Positions 24,892 through 31,780 of a stretch of DNA of 46,794 bases are shown here, piece after piece. The stretch spans positions 1 to 46,794 of the forward strand of contig CAYYOT010000035.1 of the NCBI GenBank assembly GCA_964473255.1, read 5' to 3'. Position 1 is the first letter of the stretch; each line of letters begins with the position of its first letter. A model generated the notes under the pieces. The model saw nothing but the letters and a program-made list of their open reading frames with translations. It was not told the origin of the DNA and made no database searches. The position numbers and the translations under genes were made by a program. The stretch comes from Kuafuiihalomonas sp964473255 (GTDB lineage Bacteria; Myxococcota; Kuafuiibacteriia; Kuafuiibacteriales; Kuafuiibacteriaceae).

Positions 24892-26103
24892 TCAAGCGGC
24901 CTTTCGGCCTCGGATCGAGACCACCCGAACGCCCAGGCGACCGTCGAACTCGACGAGCTCGCCTTCGGCGACGACCCGCCCGCCCACCGCGAGGCTCACC
25001 AGGTCTCGGGGCGAGCGATTCAGGCCGATCAGCTGTCCGGGGCGCAGGCGGAGGAGCTGCTCGACGGTCATCTCGACCGAGCCGAGCTGAACCTCGAGGG
25101 GCAGCGTCGAGGCTTCCAGGATGAGCTGCGTCGCGTCCAGCTCGACGTCGATGTCGATGTCGGGCTCGGACTTCGTTTCTTCTTCGGGGGCAGGGTTCGT
25201 GTGCATGGGCGGACTCCTCTCGATGGAGGCGACGAGGAAAGAAGACCGTGATTCGCGATCCTCGACGAGTTCGCCGGTCACGACCACGGATGGATGAAGG
25301 CCGAATCGAAGATGAAGGCGGTCGGCGTCGACCAGCACCACATCGCCCGCGTCGAGCTGCGCGACTTCGGCCGGGGTCGAGGGGACCGTACCCAGAAAGA
25401 CCCGCCCGCGTACCTTCAGCCAGCGCCACTCGCCGAGTCGGGGACGCAGTCGACTTCGCGGAGCGAGCGGTGCGAGGCGTGCCACGTCGTCCGCCGAAAC
25501 GATGACCGAAGCCCGGCCGACGCGTCGCTCGACCTCGACCCGCCAGGCGACCGAGCACCACGGGCCGCTTCCTCCCAGGCAGTCGACGCCTTCATCGAAG
25601 GTTGAACAGAGGGCCAGCAGCGTCAGGGAATCGGAGCTGGACCGGGCGCACCCCCGCTCGATCGCGGCCAGAGCCAAGAACGTCAGGACGCCCGCTTCGA
25701 CTTCGTTCAGCGGGCGGATGGTCAAGGGCCGCCGCGGGGGCACCTTCATCGCGGCGTCGACGAGGCGCATCGCCAATCCGAGCTCGAGCTCCAGGAGCCA
25801 ACGACGCTTTCCGTCGGCGGAGGAAAGCACGAGTCGAGGGTTCGGATCGGGACGCGACCGGCGCAAACGCTCGTCGTCGGCGACCGAGGAACCCACGAGC
25901 CAAGCCTGCGCGCGAAGCCCACAGAGCTCGTCGATGACGGCTCGGATGGCGCCGAGCGGCGAAGGGACCCACAGGTCGAGGGGAAGGATGCGGTCGAGCC
26001 ACGCCTCGAGCTCGGCTTCCTGACGGTCGATGTGCGCGACGGCGGTTCGAGCGGCCGCGACGCTCAGCTTCGAGGGTTCGAGCGGCGGGGACTCACTCGA
26101 CAT
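24892..26103 (-). CDS. sctQ: type III secretion C-ring/sorting platform protein SctQ
   Basis: A YscQ/FliN-type protein of 403 residues. The first 300 residues are poorly conserved mixed alpha/beta. The C-terminal about 70 residues (from EVQLGSVEMTVEQLLRLRPG, through LVSLAVGGRVVAEGELVEFD, to GVRVVSI) form a SPOA (FliN-like) domain. An acidic linker (EEETKSEPDIDIDVELD) separates it from the rest. In other species the SPOA part is also made separately from an internal start; the ATG near 25206 just before the linker (HTNPAPEEE) could serve for that, which is an inference. The chosen start is ATG 26103, overlapping sctP by 11 bases; GTG 26133 would add 10 residues. Confidence 0.85.
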   Translation of the reverse strand: MSSESPPLEPSKLSVAAARTAVAHIDRQEAELEAWLDRILPLDLWVPSPLGAIRAVIDELCGLRAQAWLVGSSVADDERLRRSRPDPNPRLVLSSADGKRRWLLELELGLAMRLVDAAMKVPPRRPLTIRPLNEVEAGVLTFLALAAIERGCARSSSDSLTLLALCSTFDEGVDCLGGSGPWCSVAWRVEVERRVGRASVIVSADDVARLAPLAPRSRLRPRLGEWRWLKVRGRVFLGTVPSTPAEVAQLDAGDVVLVDADRLHLRFGLHPSVVVTGELVEDRESRSSFLVASIERSPPMHTNPAPEEETKSEPDIDIDVELDATQLILEASTLPLEVQLGSVEMTVEQLLRLRPGQLIGLNRSPRDLVSLAVGGRVVAEGELVEFDGRLGVRVVSIRGRKAA

Positions 26104-26650
26104 GAAACCCTCGCAGACGGAGACCGAGGGCACGAACGCGTCCGACGAGCTCGGGGCGTCGGGCCCGCAGAGTTCTCCGCAGCTCGACGTGACAACCGCG
26201 GATCGCGCAGTCGATCCAGCGACCGTCTTGTCGGACGCGAAGCTCGGCCTGCGGAAGGCCGAGCTCGGACAGCTGCAGGCGGACGTGGCAGACGTCGCCG
26301 GCCGACTGACGCGCGTGGCGGGGCCCGCTCAGACCGACCACCAGGCGCTCGGCGATTCCGTGCCCGTTCGGGGGCGCCGTTATCCTCGCCGTCTCGACGG
26401 CGAGCCACGGCGATCCGACGCTCGGCGGGATGCCGGGCGCACCCGGTGCTGGGATCGCCAACCGTTCGATCGCCTCGGGACCGACGGGATTCTCGCGGGG
26501 CTGCGCCCGGCTCCGACCGTCGCCCTCGCCGCGGGGGCGCCGCTCGAAGGCTTGGATTCGCAGCGTGCGGGCTCGGGAAGGGCGGGTCTCGACGCGGGGC
26601 GCGACGGGATTTCCGACCCGGTTTCGGGTCACGATATCGTTCGAGGCCAC
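26093..26650 (-). CDS. sctP: small SctP/FliK-like putative needle-length or switch protein
   Basis: A 185-residue protein from GTG 26650. The first about 115 residues are Pro/Arg-rich and probably disordered. The last about 65 (HVRLQLSELGLPQAELRV, CAIRGCHVELRRTLR, LGLRLRGFHVE) match the pattern of the FliK/YscP C-terminal domain that interacts with SctU/FlhB. Its position between sctO and sctQ is where yscP/spaN-type genes lie. It is much shorter than typical molecular rulers (YscP is above 450 residues). If the length-ruler model applies, any structure it measures would be very short, or its role is purely switching. Assignment is by position and weak similarity. Confidence 0.6.
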   Translation of the reverse strand: MASNDIVTRNRVGNPVAPRVETRPSRARTLRIQAFERRPRGEGDGRSRAQPRENPVGPEAIERLAIPAPGAPGIPPSVGSPWLAVETARITAPPNGHGIAERLVVGLSGPRHARQSAGDVCHVRLQLSELGLPQAELRVRQDGRWIDCAIRGCHVELRRTLRARRPELVGRVRALGLRLRGFHVE

Positions 26651-26693
26651 GCGATAGGGATCGGCCGCTGCGGTGAATGGTTGCTTCCCGAGT

Positions 26694-27098
26694 TCAAAAT
26701 CCTCGGGACTCGTCCTCCTCGCGATTTCTGCGCCGGCGCCGAGCCGTTCGCTCGAGCTTGCCGAGCCGTCGGGCCGTTATCTCCCCCGCTCGATCGCAGG
26801 CATCGAAGCCGGCCTGCGCATCGCGGACGGCTCGCCGAGCGCTCAGCGCCGCGTGCGCGGTGGCGGTGACCGCTCGTCGAAGTCGAGTCCGAGCTTCGTC
26901 GGCCCGTCCAAATTCTCGCCCCGCCACGAGACCAGGAGTGCTCGGCGTCCGGACCGATGCCGACAGGGCCGAGGCCAACGCGTCGTAGCGGCGTCGAGCG
27001 CGGTCCTCTTCACGAAGCGCGATGGCCACCCGGTGGATGGCCCGCTTGCGCTCGTGCAACCGCACCCGCAAGAGGGTCTCCAGTGCACGCGCGCTCAT
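26694..27098 (-). CDS. sctO: type III secretion stalk protein SctO
   Basis: A 134-residue, highly charged, almost entirely helical protein (MSARALETLLRVRLHERKRA at the start, Arg-rich helices throughout) of YscO/FliJ type. FliJ-like proteins form a coiled-coil stalk through the centre of the ATPase hexamer and contact SctV. The start is ATG 27098, whose ATGA overlaps the sctN stop; the frame from GTG 27104 adds only two residues. Sequence conservation in this family is very low, so the call rests on size, predicted coiled coil and position directly after the ATPase gene. A 43-base gap separates it from sctP, the largest inside the operon. Confidence 0.75.
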   Translation of the reverse strand: MSARALETLLRVRLHERKRAIHRVAIALREEDRARRRYDALASALSASVRTPSTPGLVAGREFGRADEARTRLRRAVTATAHAALSARRAVRDAQAGFDACDRAGEITARRLGKLERTARRRRRNREEDESRGF

Positions 27099-28396
27099 CG
27101 GCACGCCTCTCGCAGCTGAGACAGCGTCGATTCGAGGTCGTGAGCCGCTCCGGTCGACTGCTGCAGGAACGACTCCAGGGATGCGATCGTCGCCAGCGCG
27201 CGGTCGGTTCGGGGATCCGAGCCGCGTTCGTAGGCGCCGAGCTCGATCAGATCCCGACTCCGTTCGTATGCACTCAGCAAACCTCGGGCCTCCGCTGCTT
27301 GGGCTCGGTGCTCGGAGGAAATCACGGCGGCCATGACCCGCGACAAGGAACGGGTGACATCGATCGCCGGCCAGTGCTCCCGTTCGGAGAGTTCGGCGCT
27401 CAGTCGGATATGCCCGTCCAGCAAGCCTCGAACCTCATCCCCGATCGGGTCGTCGGCGTCGTCACTCTCGGTCAAGACGGTGTACACGGCGGTGATCGTT
27501 CCGCGGGGCGAAGTCCCGGCACGCTCGAGCAGGCGCGGCAGGGAGGCGGCCACGCTCGGCGGGTAGCCGCGACGCGTCGGCGGTTCTCCGCGGGCGAGTC
27601 CGATCTCCCGCTGCGCTCGCGCGAAGCGCGTGAGGCTGTCCATCACCAAGAGCACGTTCGCGCCGCGGTCGCGAAACCATTCGGCGATCGTGGTCGCGAC
27701 CAGGGCCGACCGATGCCGCACCAGGCTGGGCGCATCCGATGTGGCGCACACGACGACACTCCGCTCCCGGCCCTCAGCCCCCAGACTGTCTTCGATGAAC
27801 TCGCGAAGCTCGCGGCCCCGTTCCCCCACCAGGGCGCAGACGGCAACGTCGGCCTCGGCCTGGCGCGTGAGCTGGCCGAGCAGGGTCGACTTTCCCATGC
27901 CCGGGCCGGCGAACAGTCCGATCCGCTGGCCGCGGCCCAAGGTCATCAACCCATCGATCGCCCGGATGCCGGTGATCAGGGGTTCGCGGATTCGAGGGCG
28001 CTGGAGCGGATCCGGCGGGCGACGCTCGATGGGAACGAGTTCGCCGCGCAGGTCCGGACCGTCGTCCAGGGGACGGCCGAGGCCGTCGAGGATCCGGCCG
28101 AGCATCGCTTCGCTGCAGGCGACGCCGAGGCGCTCGCCCCGGCACTCGACCGTCGTATCGGCGCCGATTCCATCGGTCGGTCCCAGCGGCATGACCACAG
28201 CCCCGTGGTCGTCGAACCCGATGACCTCGGCGCGCAGCCGCCGGCGTGCTGTGTGCATCTCGACGAGATCGCCCACCCGGGCCCCCGGAACGGCGGCGTG
28301 GATCTGAAGTCCGGCGACCCGCACGACGCGACCCGTCGTCGGTATGAGACCGCCCGGCCGTCGCTGTCGCAGCCGTTCGACGAGCGCTCCCGTCAC
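27095..28396 (-). CDS. sctN: type III secretion ATPase SctN
   Basis: A 433-residue FliI/YscN-type hexameric ATPase that unfolds and feeds substrates. It has an N-terminal beta-barrel (about 15-90), GLGRPLDDGP (about 105-114), Walker A GLFAGPGMGKST (Lys169), the catalytic-glutamate region VGERGRELREF (Glu192), Walker B VLLVMDSLTRFA (Asp253), and GYPPSVAASLPRLLERAG, typical of the type III ATPases rather than F1-beta. The start is GTG 28396, overlapping the sctL stop as GTGA. The C-terminal helical domain (about 350-433) would hold the substrate and SctO contacts. It is intact in all catalytic motifs, so the system is unlikely to be a decayed remnant. Confidence 0.96.
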   Translation of the reverse strand: MTGALVERLRQRRPGGLIPTTGRVVRVAGLQIHAAVPGARVGDLVEMHTARRRLRAEVIGFDDHGAVVMPLGPTDGIGADTTVECRGERLGVACSEAMLGRILDGLGRPLDDGPDLRGELVPIERRPPDPLQRPRIREPLITGIRAIDGLMTLGRGQRIGLFAGPGMGKSTLLGQLTRQAEADVAVCALVGERGRELREFIEDSLGAEGRERSVVVCATSDAPSLVRHRSALVATTIAEWFRDRGANVLLVMDSLTRFARAQREIGLARGEPPTRRGYPPSVAASLPRLLERAGTSPRGTITAVYTVLTESDDADDPIGDEVRGLLDGHIRLSAELSEREHWPAIDVTRSLSRVMAAVISSEHRAQAAEARGLLSAYERSRDLIELGAYERGSDPRTDRALATIASLESFLQQSTGAAHDLESTLSQLREACR

Positions 28397-29004
28397 CCCG
28401 ATTCCCCCCGCAGGCAGCGCCGCAGCACCTGAAGCTGGACGTCGAGCCGAGCGTCGATGCGGCCGAGCTCGGTGCGCACCAAACAGCCGCCGGGCTCCAC
28501 CGAATCGTCGCGCACCAGCTCGACCGCTTCATCGAGATGCTCCGTCCACGCTCGGGGCTCCCGCTCCAGGCGCTCGGCGTCTCGGGGGTGCACGTGGAGC
28601 ACGGCGCGCTGTCCCTGAACCAGCTTGGTGAGCGCGTTCCGGACCGTGGTCAAGATGATGTCGGGCCGAAGCAAGAGCTCGCTTCGCAGGACGTCCCGCG
28701 CGCAGTCCGCGACCAACTCGGCCAGATCCGACTCCAGCTCACTCGTGACCTCGGCGAGCCGCAGGCGAGCCTGCTGAGTCAGCTCGGAGTACTCGACCAA
28801 TGCTCGCTCCCGTCCATCGCAATACGCCTTGCGCCGAACCGCGTCGGCCTCCCGGCGAGCATCCTCCACCACGGCGGCGGCCTCGCTCCGCGCTTCTTCC
28901 AGGATCCGCTCGGCTTCGGCTTTCGCCTCGACCGCTCGTCGCTTGAGCAACCGCTCCGCGGTCGTCGGTGGAGGGCGAGGACCCGGGGAAGGCTCGGGGC
29001 GCAT
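28393..29004 (-). CDS. sctL: type III secretion ATPase stator SctL
   Basis: A 203-residue HrpE/YscL/FliH-family stator linking the ATPase to the sorting platform. A Pro-rich N-terminus (RPEPSPGPRPPPTTAERLLK) precedes a long Ala/Glu/Arg coiled coil (about 18-75). The conserved C-terminal domain follows (ALTKLVQGQRAVLHVHPRDAE, split as ALTKLVQGQRAV and LHVHPRDAE, and PGGCLVRTELGRIDARLDVQL). That last motif closely follows the family consensus G-G-C-x-(V/I)-x-T-x-x-G-x-I-D-A. The start is ATG 29004 or GTG 29013; the open frame to 29307 is antisense to the next gene. It is the first gene of the nine-gene run, so the promoter should lie within 29005-29110. Confidence 0.88.
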   Translation of the reverse strand: MRPEPSPGPRPPPTTAERLLKRRAVEAKAEAERILEEARSEAAAVVEDARREADAVRRKAYCDGRERALVEYSELTQQARLRLAEVTSELESDLAELVADCARDVLRSELLLRPDIILTTVRNALTKLVQGQRAVLHVHPRDAERLEREPRAWTEHLDEAVELVRDDSVEPGGCLVRTELGRIDARLDVQLQVLRRCLRGESG

Positions 29005-29054
29005 GGAGCGCACACCGTAGTCGCAGGCCGACGGTGCCCGGAAGAGGTGGGGCC

Positions 29055-29076
29055 CCCGCGGAACGGTTTTCGCGGG
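29055..29076. promoter_or_regulatory. inverted repeat in the sctL/epimerase divergent region
   Basis: In the 106-base region between the divergent starts of sctL (29004) and the epimerase-like gene (29111), CCCGCG (29055-29060) and CGCGGG (29071-29076) form a 6-bp inverted repeat around a 10-base centre. It is a possible regulator site for the secretion operon. GC-rich DNA forms such repeats by chance fairly often. I see no convincing sigma-70 or sigma-54 promoter here. Confidence 0.25.
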
Positions 29077-29110
29077 TCGTGTACCGCGGAGACTGGTAGC
29101 GTCCGGTGCG

Positions 29111-29962
29111 ATGAAGGTCGGCGTGCTGGGAGCCGGGTTCACGGGGCTGCGGCTGTGCCGTCGGCTGGTGGAAGCCGGCCACGACGTACGTGGAGCGCGA
29201 CGGTCCTCCTCGGGCCTCCAGCAGGTGGCGGAGGTCGGGGCGGCCGGCTTCGCCGTCGACCTGGATTCCGGGGCGGGACTGGAGGCGTTCACCTCGGGCC
29301 TGGACACGCTCGTCCACCTCGTCCCGCCGCCGGATGCCGCGGGGATCGAAGCTCAGATCGAGCGGATGCGTCCCTGCCTCCCGGAACGAGTGGTCTACGG
29401 TTCCACCACCGGGGTGTTCGGTCGAGTCGAGGGCTGGATCGACGAGACGACCGAGCCGGGGCTGCGCGGGGAGCGAGGCGAGCGCCGGTATCTGTACGAA
29501 AGAGCGCTGCGCGGGACCGATCGAAGCGTACGGGTGGTGCGCATCCCCGGTATCTACGGGCCCGGACGGACGCTCGACCGCTCGCTGGCGCGAGGCATGC
29601 TGCTCTTCGAGGATGGACCCTTTACCAGCCGCATCCACGTCGACGATCTGGCTCGAGGTCTCGAGGCCATGCTCGAGCCCGAGGCGCCGGAACTTCTTTT
29701 GTGCTGCGATGAGGAGCCGGCCCCGACCCTCGACGTCGCCCGCTACACCCTCTCGCTCCTGGGCCGCCCTCTGCCCGAGGTCGTCAGCAAGCAGGAAGCG
29801 TCCGAGCGCCTGTCGCCGACCGCCCTCGAAATGCGGATGTCGGGCCGTCGGTGCCGTTCGGTACGTCGCGCCGACCTGATGGGTGACCTCACGTATCCGA
29901 CGTATCGAGAAGGCGTTCGAGCCTCCCTGATCGCCGCCGGGCAGGACGTGATTCAGAATTGA
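29111..29962 (+). CDS. NAD(P)-dependent epimerase/dehydratase-like (YeeZ-type) protein
   Basis: A 283-residue extended short-chain dehydrogenase fold. The N-terminal dinucleotide loop is MKVGVLGAGFTGLRL. VYGSTTGVFG (about 97-106) and a RIPGIYGPGR segment (about 143-152) fit NAD-dependent epimerases of the YeeZ group. The usual catalytic YxxxK appears as Tyr-Leu-Tyr-Glu-Arg (about 129-133), with Arg in place of Lys, so activity is uncertain. Start ATG 29111. It is divergent from the secretion operon and 65 bases upstream of the SulP transporter. The substrate is unknown. A role in making nucleotide sugars for the nearby polysaccharide locus is possible but not supported directly. Confidence 0.75.
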   Translation: MKVGVLGAGFTGLRLCRRLVEAGHDVRGARRSSSGLQQVAEVGAAGFAVDLDSGAGLEAFTSGLDTLVHLVPPPDAAGIEAQIERMRPCLPERVVYGSTTGVFGRVEGWIDETTEPGLRGERGERRYLYERALRGTDRSVRVVRIPGIYGPGRTLDRSLARGMLLFEDGPFTSRIHVDDLARGLEAMLEPEAPELLLCCDEEPAPTLDVARYTLSLLGRPLPEVVSKQEASERLSPTALEMRMSGRRCRSVRRADLMGDLTYPTYREGVRASLIAAGQDVIQN

Positions 29963-30027
29963 GATCTTCGGCCCGGTAAAGGACGCGCTTGTGCGGGCGA
30001 GGCCGGGTCGGCATACAGCCCGGTAGG

Positions 30028-31773
30028 ATGGGTCTCGGTCGATACCTGCCCGTTTCGGACCTGCGCGGGTATAGCTTCGCCGGCGCCAGCAAGGATCTGA
30101 CCTCGGCGGTCACCATGATCTTCATGGCCGTGCCCCAGGGCGTCGCCTACGCCCTGATCGCCGGCTTGCCCCCCGCCATGGGCCTCTATGCGGCGACCTT
30201 CCCCGCGATCGTGGGCTCCATCTTTCGCAGCTCGCGCCACGTCGTGGTGGGCCCGACGAATGCGATCAGTCTCTTGGTCGGGGGCGCTCTGGCGGCGGGT
30301 CTCGATGTCGATCCGGTCGCAGCCGGTGTGACGCTCGCCGTGATGGTGGGGGTGATTCAGCTCGGTGCCGGCGTGCTGGGGTTGGGCGCGCTCGTGGACT
30401 TCATCTCGTCTCCGGTCGTGTTGGGCTACATTACGGGCGCGGCGATCCTGATCGGCGTGGGGCAGCTGCCCAACCTCACGGCGACCGAAGGCGCCCGCGG
30501 GACGCTCGTCCACCGGATCGGCGCGTGGGTCGGCGGCCTCGACGAAGCCAACCTCGTGGCCGTCGCCGTGGGTTTGGGCACCGCGCTCGTCATCGTGGTG
30601 CTGCGCAAGGTCGACCGACGTCTGCCTGGCGCGATCATCGCCATGGGATTGGCCACCCTCGTCTCCTACGTCCTGGGGCTCGGCGAGGGGGGACTCATGC
30701 GGGTCAAGGACCTGAGCCCCGTCCCCGTGGGTCTGCCCCCGCTGAGCATCCCCGATCTGGGCCTGGCTCGAGCCCTGCTGCCGTTCGCCATCGCCGCGTC
30801 CGTTCTATCGCTGGTCGAGTCCAGCGCCGTAGCTCGCGCGATCGCGGGGAAGTCCGGTCAGCGGCTGGACAGCGCGGCCGAGTTCGCCGGCCAGGGACTC
30901 TCGAACATCGTCTCCGGATTCTGCACCGGGTATCCGGTCAGTGGGAGCTTGTCCCGCAGCGCCCTCAACTACCGCGTCGGCGCAGCAAGCCGCCTGGCCG
31001 GTGTCTACAGCGGGCTGATGATGATCGCCGTGCTGCTCTTCCTCGGACCCTTGGTCAACGAGACCCCGATCGCCTCCCTTGCGGGGCTGCTCGTGATCAT
31101 CGCGTGGGACCTCGTCGACCGGGAACGAATCCGGGCAACGTTCCGTGCGGGCTTCGCCGACGGGATCACCTTCTTGGCGACCTTGCTCGGCACCTGGTCG
31201 CTTTCGCTGGACAAGGCCATCTACCTCGGCGTCGCCATCAGCATCGTTCTGCTCTTGCGGCAGGCCCGCCTCCTCGAGTCCAAGGAGGTCCGCGTGGCCG
31301 AGGACGGCCATCTCCACGAGGTCGGACCATGGGCCGACGATGGCGGTGAAGAGGCGGTTCCCAGTCCGGTTCGGATCGTCCAGCTGGAGGGCCGGCTGTT
31401 CTTCGGGGTCGAAGGTGAGCTCCGGTCCTCGTTGGACGACTTCACGCGGGACCCCTCGGTTCGTGTTCTGGTCGTTCGTCTGAAGCGCACTCAAGGCATG
31501 GACATCACGGTGGCCAACGTGTTTCGCGAGCTCGCCGAGCAGCTGGCCGACCAAGGTCGGGCGCTGGTGTTGGCCGGCGTTCCCAAGGCCACGTATGCCG
31601 TGCTCGAGCGCACCGGCGTCGTGGACACGGTGGGTCGCTCCAACGTGTTTCCGGCTCGAGCTCGGTGGTTCGAGTCGTTGGGCGCGGCGGTCGAGCACGC
31701 GCAGGCGTTGGCCGGAGCCGACGGCCCCGGCGTAAATGCCGACGGCGCGCGTCGGCCACCGGTGACCAGCTGA
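30028..31773 (+). CDS. SulP-family anion transporter with STAS domain
   Basis: A 581-residue SLC26/SulP inner-membrane protein. The sulfate-transporter signature AVPQGVAYALIAGLPPAMGLYA (read as AVPQGVAYALIAGLP then PAMGLYA, about 34-56) is clear, with NAISLLVGGALAAG, many hydrophobic helices to about 410, and a C-terminal cytoplasmic STAS domain (about 450-560: PVRIVQLEGRLFFGVEGEL, VRVLVVRLKRTQGMD). Substrates in the family include sulfate, bicarbonate and dicarboxylates; the sequence does not tell which. The start is ATG 30028 with a purine-rich GGTAGG just before; TTG 29989 would add 13 residues. It ends 7 bases from the convergent beta-helix gene. Confidence 0.9.
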   Translation: MGLGRYLPVSDLRGYSFAGASKDLTSAVTMIFMAVPQGVAYALIAGLPPAMGLYAATFPAIVGSIFRSSRHVVVGPTNAISLLVGGALAAGLDVDPVAAGVTLAVMVGVIQLGAGVLGLGALVDFISSPVVLGYITGAAILIGVGQLPNLTATEGARGTLVHRIGAWVGGLDEANLVAVAVGLGTALVIVVLRKVDRRLPGAIIAMGLATLVSYVLGLGEGGLMRVKDLSPVPVGLPPLSIPDLGLARALLPFAIAASVLSLVESSAVARAIAGKSGQRLDSAAEFAGQGLSNIVSGFCTGYPVSGSLSRSALNYRVGAASRLAGVYSGLMMIAVLLFLGPLVNETPIASLAGLLVIIAWDLVDRERIRATFRAGFADGITFLATLLGTWSLSLDKAIYLGVAISIVLLLRQARLLESKEVRVAEDGHLHEVGPWADDGGEEAVPSPVRIVQLEGRLFFGVEGELRSSLDDFTRDPSVRVLVVRLKRTQGMDITVANVFRELAEQLADQGRALVLAGVPKATYAVLERTGVVDTVGRSNVFPARARWFESLGAAVEHAQALAGADGPGVNADGARRPPVTS

Positions 31774-31780
31774 GCGGGGC

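Noticed and set aside
22110..29004. Flagellar export apparatus instead of a non-flagellar system
   Set aside because: There is a single SctQ-type protein rather than FliM plus FliN, no FlhA, FliF, FliG or hook/rod genes, and the L-N-O-P-Q-R-S-T-U order is the non-flagellar one. A phylogeny is still needed.
29963..30027. Intrinsic terminator between the epimerase-like and SulP genes
   Set aside because: No stable hairpin followed by a T-tract is visible in these 65 bases.
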